A stretch of DNA of 64,000 bases from Lophium mytilinum (Eukaryota; Ascomycota; Dothideomycetes; Mytilinidiales; Mytilinidiaceae): assembly GCA_010093605.1 (NCBI GenBank), contig MU004190.1:372001-436000 (forward strand). Direction: 5' to 3'. A program made the position numbers and the translations under genes. Within the stretch, counting starts at the first letter, position 1. Each line of letters starts with the position of its first letter. The notes under the pieces were generated by a model, which ran no database searches, was not told where the DNA came from, and was given only the letters and a program-made list of their open reading frames with translations. This document shows, in pieces, positions 59,565 to 64,000 of the stretch.

Positions 59565-60974
59565 ATGCCTAGCAAAGGTATCCAGTGCTACGCTTACATA
59601 GGCGCCCCAGGCTGCCAAGTCGAATTCTCCGTCCCGAAGACAACGATCAACAAGCACGATTTGAACAATTGGACACAAGACCACCTTGAAGTGGACCAAA
59701 AGAACCTGGGCTCGCTCTTTCACTACACAGGCCGCTTTTCCTTCAGGGTGTCTCGCGATGGCCGTGAGCTCACCAATCAATGGGTCGAGGTCAATTCCCT
59801 CACCGGCGATCTGGATGACGGCACAATGAAAGACATGCAGCAAACACCGTCCATCCTCACAGAAGACGTGATTATAACATATAGCTTCTACGACGCTGGA
59901 CCCGGTGTCGCCGGCCTACCGAAGCAGCACCAATGTGCCGTGTCCGTTACCCCCAACCACTCGGACTGGATTCGGGATGTTGCACCCATCGATTCTCCGC
60001 AAGCCGACAAACCCTTCCATCGTATGGTGCTTCCTAGCTCGCACGACATCGGCATGAACAGCATGACGACTTCCAAAGCTATGCTACGCAACGCGGGCAC
60101 CAACATCATCAAAATGGCACTTGGTACCCTACCTGGAGCTTTTCGCGTTTTGGACAAAGTGTCTGACTCTGCAATCAACGCTATCGCACCGAACATCATC
60201 TATGGGCTTGCCGTTACGCAGAAAGACTCTCTATCCACAATTTTAGCAATTGGCGCTCGATACTTTGAGTTCCGTCCCGCACATTGCCACCGCGAGATGC
60301 AGAAGGTCTCGCCGCTACCAGACACGCTGTACTTCCAGCATGGCGCCATTCCGGGAATGCCATACGCCGAATTCCTTCACGACATCGTGCAGTTTCTGAA
60401 CAGTCACCGCGAGGAGATCGTCGTTGCGCAGCTACGATGGGATGGGGTTCCAGGCGACTGCCCCCGGCCCTCGGATGACGAGCTCCGCGAGCACATTGAC
60501 AAAGCGCGAGAAGGAACCGACATCCAAGTCGGGAACCTCGACGACATGAGGAACAAGACAATCAAGCAGCTTCGCCAGGATCGCCAGCGTTTGATTCTTA
60601 TCCGTGACATTGAACAAGCGTCTAATTACGATGATAAGGCCAACGCGACGCTCGACGGTGCGACTATCGTCACAGCGCTAGACAGCATGTCTGGGAATCC
60701 GCCGCGTGGGAAGCCGTTGATCTTGCTACAGTGTCAGGCTACTGCGACGAACATCCCGGATGTGATTGCGTATAGTGTGTTGAGCTCGGATGCTTCAACG
60801 AGCCCGCTCCTGGCGACAAAGCCGATTTGCGATATCAAGACTCTACCGTCGCTGAGGGGAGACGTGGGGAAGAACTTGACGCGGGAAGACGGAGTGGTGG
60901 CAATTATGAACGACTTCTTTGAAGGTGGTACTGCGGAAGTAGCGATTGGGCTGAGTCGGGACAGGCTGCGCTAA
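59565..60974 (+). CDS. PI-PLC X-domain-like phosphodiesterase
   Basis: Intronless, 469 aa. The N-terminal 140 residues form a beta-rich region (FHYTGRFSFRVSRDGRELTNQWVEVN) often found ahead of the fungal PLC-like barrel. The catalytic barrel shows RMVLPSSHDIGMNSM with His160, IGARYFEFRP (229-238), and LYFQHGAIPGM with the second His259, followed by FLHDIVQFLNSHREEIVVAQLRWDG. These two histidines do acid-base catalysis in PI-specific phospholipase C. No signal peptide, so cytosolic. The Y domain, C2 and EF hands of eukaryotic PLC-delta are absent, so the substrate may be phosphatidylinositol or a GPI-type lipid; not determinable from sequence. Confidence 0.88.
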   Translation: MPSKGIQCYAYIGAPGCQVEFSVPKTTINKHDLNNWTQDHLEVDQKNLGSLFHYTGRFSFRVSRDGRELTNQWVEVNSLTGDLDDGTMKDMQQTPSILTEDVIITYSFYDAGPGVAGLPKQHQCAVSVTPNHSDWIRDVAPIDSPQADKPFHRMVLPSSHDIGMNSMTTSKAMLRNAGTNIIKMALGTLPGAFRVLDKVSDSAINAIAPNIIYGLAVTQKDSLSTILAIGARYFEFRPAHCHREMQKVSPLPDTLYFQHGAIPGMPYAEFLHDIVQFLNSHREEIVVAQLRWDGVPGDCPRPSDDELREHIDKAREGTDIQVGNLDDMRNKTIKQLRQDRQRLILIRDIEQASNYDDKANATLDGATIVTALDSMSGNPPRGKPLILLQCQATATNIPDVIAYSVLSSDASTSPLLATKPICDIKTLPSLRGDVGKNLTREDGVVAIMNDFFEGGTAEVAIGLSRDRLR

Positions 60975-62012
60975 GTCTTGATGGTAAGCGTATGCAATCA
61001 TTTGAAGCCTGGGGTTGAATTCCATGACTGGGAGCTATGAAAATCAGAGCTATTAATCACAAGAGTAGCATGAATCAGCGACGAATTCTCAAATATTGAA
61101 GAGTTGTTCTGCTGAGTCAAACATCTATCTCCTTTTTGCAATCCTTTCATTCAATATCTGCTCTTGAGAAAAGGTCTCAACTCGATGGTGTTTCTTCACT
61201 GTTCTCTTAGGCCTGTGGTCCTGCGATTTTTGATTACATGTGCCCATTCTCGCAGTTCTGCTATGAAAGCGCTTTCTGGGCGCTGACGCACTGAAATCAC
61301 ATGCTACACGTGACAACTCTAGGATCAGACGTATAAAAACCCCTTGTCTCGCATCTTTACAAAGCAGGAGTGTGATATCAGGGCTTTTTGGAGCTGCGAA
61401 ACAGTGGAAAAGAGCACTACATGACTGCTCTGCTTTGGTTGGTTTCAAAACCTCCAAACAGGGCCTTCATGACCGGAGAGAGGTGGTGGGTTTGCGTCTC
61501 AACTTCAACATCCTTGCTGGATTATGATGATCGCCCACAGCAATCAATGCTAGTAGCAAACAGGGTCGCTTCATGTACAAAATGTAGCGTCTCAACGTAA
61601 TATCAGATGCTACGGCCTGCATTCAATAATCCTCGACGACGTATGGAGAGCAGGCAGACTCCACTCCTCAAGATACTGACGATTAGCGAAATCGTTCGCG
61701 GATAGCGTTCACCGTACTCCTCTTTTACTACCTGTCAGCTTTTCTTACCGATGTGTTGGCTAATTTGCCTTGGAGATGGTACTCATCAGCATCCACCGAG
61801 AGTAAACGACTTCCTCCAGTCCACCAAACTCCATATTTCTTCCTTGATCAGGTATTTTGGTCCCCAGAAACGCTCCTTCCCACCATGACAGGTGTCGCCC
61901 ATCGGAAGTTGAACAAAACCACCCAACACCAACCATCAGAAATACACCGACTCAAGCTGATCCACAACTCGAGCAATCCACCTTCCCTGCTTTCCCAAAG
62001 CCTTCGGACCTC

Positions 62013-62057
62013 CCGTTTATATACCCCCCAACGAAGTCTCGGGATCATCGTCGGGCC
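62013..62057 (+). repeat. Diverged duplicated TATA block, copy 1
   Basis: GTTTATATACCCC, a short spacer, GAAGTCTCGGGA, then TCGGGCCGG. A matching series occurs at 63,023-63,067 about 1 kb away in the same orientation. Confidence 0.6.
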
Positions 62058-63022
62058 GGAGAAGGAAGACATGTGACACCCGTGGCATCATTCCTCTCAC
62101 CGCTTAACTCCGCTCTTCACATGAAGCGACACAGACCCAGCCAGCAGTTAGTGAAAAGTCACAGGACAGCCCGTGACCGCTTCCGTGTCGCCTTCTCCGG
62201 CAAGGTATAAAACCTCCTACTCCCACTCTTTTCGAGGAAGCAGAGGAGTCCCAGGTTCTGGCGAGGACTGGAAAAAACGTCTTGTTGAACCTACTATGTG
62301 GTAGTTGGGCCGGGGAAGAAGAGCCGAGACCAGTAGTTGCCTGATTGGATGTGTTGCCTCGCACTAGCGGAGGAGAGAATCAAAATAGGCCCCGCCACCA
62401 TCCTGATGGTGTCGTGGGTTGGTGGTGGAAAGAGTCAAACCGACATGACTACTGGCTCATGTGGTACTCTGGTTGAAACTCGCTGCGACTGCGCCTCGCA
62501 TGGGAGGGTCTCTTGAGTGGACTAGCTTCTCCATCACGTCAGTGCTAGTGATCATCTTAATTCACGGCAGCTGCTCTTCACCATTCCCTCCTATTCCTCA
62601 CAGCCATCGCTCTCTACAAGCAGCGAAGATAATCGAGGACACTTTGAGATCTTCATCACCACCATCTCATACTCAGTCCCCGACACACCAGCACACCATG
62701 CCTCTCCTCTGCTCTCCCTTTTGAACTCCCCCACATGGGATCGTAGGGTTGTATAAGCTGAACAACAGCTCCATAGGTGGGTGGAGGAGCACAGTTGCAC
62801 AACTCCATCCCTAACGCACCACCATTGGGTGCAGCTCCACACTATGTTGATCCTCCATCCCATCGCTCCTCTTCCCAGCTACTCCATAAGAAACTGTCGT
62901 CTCCGTTTTCTGATGCTGCAGAGATTCTGCTCCCAGCCATCATGCGCTTCTGCGGAGTCTTTTGATTCCCATTTCCGAAGACCTTCTACTCCCTGGTTTT
63001 GAGAAGAAGCGGAGAAGGACCA

Positions 63023-63067
63023 GTTTATATACCCCTTGACAGAAGTTTCGGGAAGAGATCGGGCCGG
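63023..63067 (+). repeat. Diverged duplicated TATA block, copy 2
   Basis: GTTTATATACCCC, GAAGTTTCGGGA, ATCGGGCCGG in the same order and spacing as copy 1, directly followed by two CACGTG hexamers. A CCGAAGACCTTC-like word about 70 bp upstream resembles AAGCCTTCGGACC upstream of copy 1. Confidence 0.6.
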
Positions 63068-63743
63068 TGCACGTGAGGCACGTGCAAAAGATGATTAACT
63101 CCAATGATCATTCGGCTGGGGATAGCAAAGTTTACTGCTAAGCATATCAGATGGAATAGAAGTGTTCTCTGTAAATAGACAGAGCAAAAGAAGCAGCGCA
63201 GCCCAATATTCGATGAAACAAAGATATTCCCCGACTCGCCTCGCTCTCCCAAACCCGCACCCACCCCAATCCGTCCTAGCCTCTCGCTAAAAGCGGATAT
63301 CGTTCACCCGACGGGATTTCGGCAACAGGGACGCGATCCCGCGAAACCTTCCTCAATCGAAACAACGTGACCCCTCTGCCCTACGACCGACATCACAGCA
63401 TCACTGACATTGCAGATATTTCTTCTGAGATTGATACCTTGGTAAAATATCTCTGCGCTCTCACTACTACATCGGAACCATAGAGTACCCTCCGGCCCCC
63501 ATCATTCCATGATACGGATAAGAAAGACAAAAAACAGGCGATGCGACACATATGTCTCGCTCGCAGAGCTAAAACGCCAGAAAAAGACATGAAGACATCG
63601 AAATGAGGAAAATAAAAAACTGATACTACTCCGTACGCGACAAGCCGCTAGAAATACTTACGCCATCATGAACGCGTCTTAGGATATTTTTCCTTTGCGC
63701 GCTGCACCCACACCTAGTTCCTCGTCGATTATGAGAGACACGC

Positions 63744-64000
63744 TCACTTCGTGATTACGCCTAGGTAGTCCGCCACGATGAGTGTCACCATGCTACAGGT
63801 CGATCAGTGTCATTTCTTGAGATGAGGAAGAGGAGGGAAAAGGAAAGGGAAACTTACGCATGCGGCGCAATCCTAACATAATACGTCCCAAACCCGCGAT
63901 AGAACCTCAACAGGCCCTCCTCCTTCGCCACCTTCTTGAAGCAATCCATCATCCCCCGATACGGCAGCGAGCCATCCGCGCCCCGCGTCTGCTTCTGCAA
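63744..64000 (-). CDS. Mitochondrial carrier protein (SLC25), C-terminal part; likely 2-oxoglutarate/malate carrier
   Basis: Partial: the gene enters from the right edge. Exon 64,000-63,858 and last exon 63,792-63,744, joined across a 65-nt intron, give 63 residues in frame. They read GADGSLPYRGMMDCFKKVAKEEG...LLRFYRGFGTYYVRIAPHA and end MVTLIVADYLGVITK. The motif G-x-x-x-Y/F-x-x-D-C-x-x-K-x-x-x-x-E-G with FYRGF...YYVRIAPH is the third repeat of the mitochondrial carrier fold. The ending resembles fungal 2-oxoglutarate/malate carriers by memory of the family, but substrate residues lie outside the window, so subtype confidence is moderate. Expected in the inner mitochondrial membrane. Confidence 0.85.

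Larger units (their letters stand above)
60975..63743. other. Gene-poor segment of 2.8 kb
   Basis: No convincing gene on either strand: frames up to about 117 codons exist, but none has recognisable domains or a sensible exon chain. It contains a pair of similar TATA-containing blocks (62,013-62,057 and 63,023-63,067), two CACGTG hexamers at 63,070-63,075 and 63,079-63,084, and the 3' side of the mitochondrial carrier gene. A regulatory region, ncRNA or relic of an old element are all possible. Confidence 0.55.

Noticed and set aside
61125-61457. 110-codon minus-strand frame
   Set aside because: No recognisable domain and no fitting splice partners; could be chance in the gene-poor segment.
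63290-63350. Possible tRNA-like hairpin around GGGACGCGATCCCGCG
   Set aside because: No A/B box pair, no T-loop GTTCGAATC and no cloverleaf could be drawn.

Overview
The window is from a filamentous ascomycete (Pezizomycotina; Dothideomycetes is my inference, not shown directly). Supporting signs are short GT-AG introns (about 48-108 nt, with CTRAY-type branch sites), fungal NACHT-ankyrin STAND receptors, and a sharply bounded AT-rich block whose composition is that of repeat-induced point mutation (RIP): CA and TG dinucleotides almost gone, TA everywhere, ATG rare.

Positions 1 to about 32,905 are one AT-rich, gene-free block of RIP-mutated transposable elements. It holds three plus-strand and one minus-strand Ty3/gypsy fossils, at least three of them chromovirus-like (integrase followed by a chromodomain), a Mutator-like DNA transposon (18,083-21,347) with long terminal inverted repeats and a likely 10-bp target duplication, stretches I cannot classify, many 15-33 bp tandem arrays, and a 10-N assembly gap at 16,315. 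The block ends in a G-run cluster with a canonical G-quadruplex motif at about 32,931, after which normal GC content begins.

Positions 33,000-64,000 are gene-rich. In order: a five-exon SesB/SERAC1-like alpha/beta hydrolase (-) head-to-head with a 1,236-aa NACHT-ankyrin receptor (+); a small unknown protein (-) head-to-head with a DUF6594-like membrane protein (+); a small CGH-motif protein (+); a TauD/TfdA dioxygenase (-); a BIM1/X325-type copper protein (-); an Ntn-hydrolase asparaginase (-) head-to-head with the E1-beta subunit of branched-chain 2-oxoacid dehydrogenase (+); an MDR enoyl-reductase-type oxidoreductase (+); a second, very large NACHT-ankyrin receptor (-, about 2,024 aa after one inferred intron); a PI-PLC-X-like phosphodiesterase (+); a 2.8-kb stretch with no convincing gene; and the C-terminal end of a mitochondrial carrier (-) running off the window.

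Most genes are unrelated housekeeping or metabolic genes. The part most likely to act as a system is the divergent pair beside the repeat block: a stand-alone hydrolase of the type usually fused to, or clustered with, fungal NLR receptors, next to a NACHT-ankyrin receptor with a short Gly/Asn/Gln-rich N-terminus in place of an effector domain. This resembles the sesB/het-eN type of split NLR-effector pair. All multi-exon models were built by eye from splice consensus and family alignment; each keeps frame and its total length is divisible by three.
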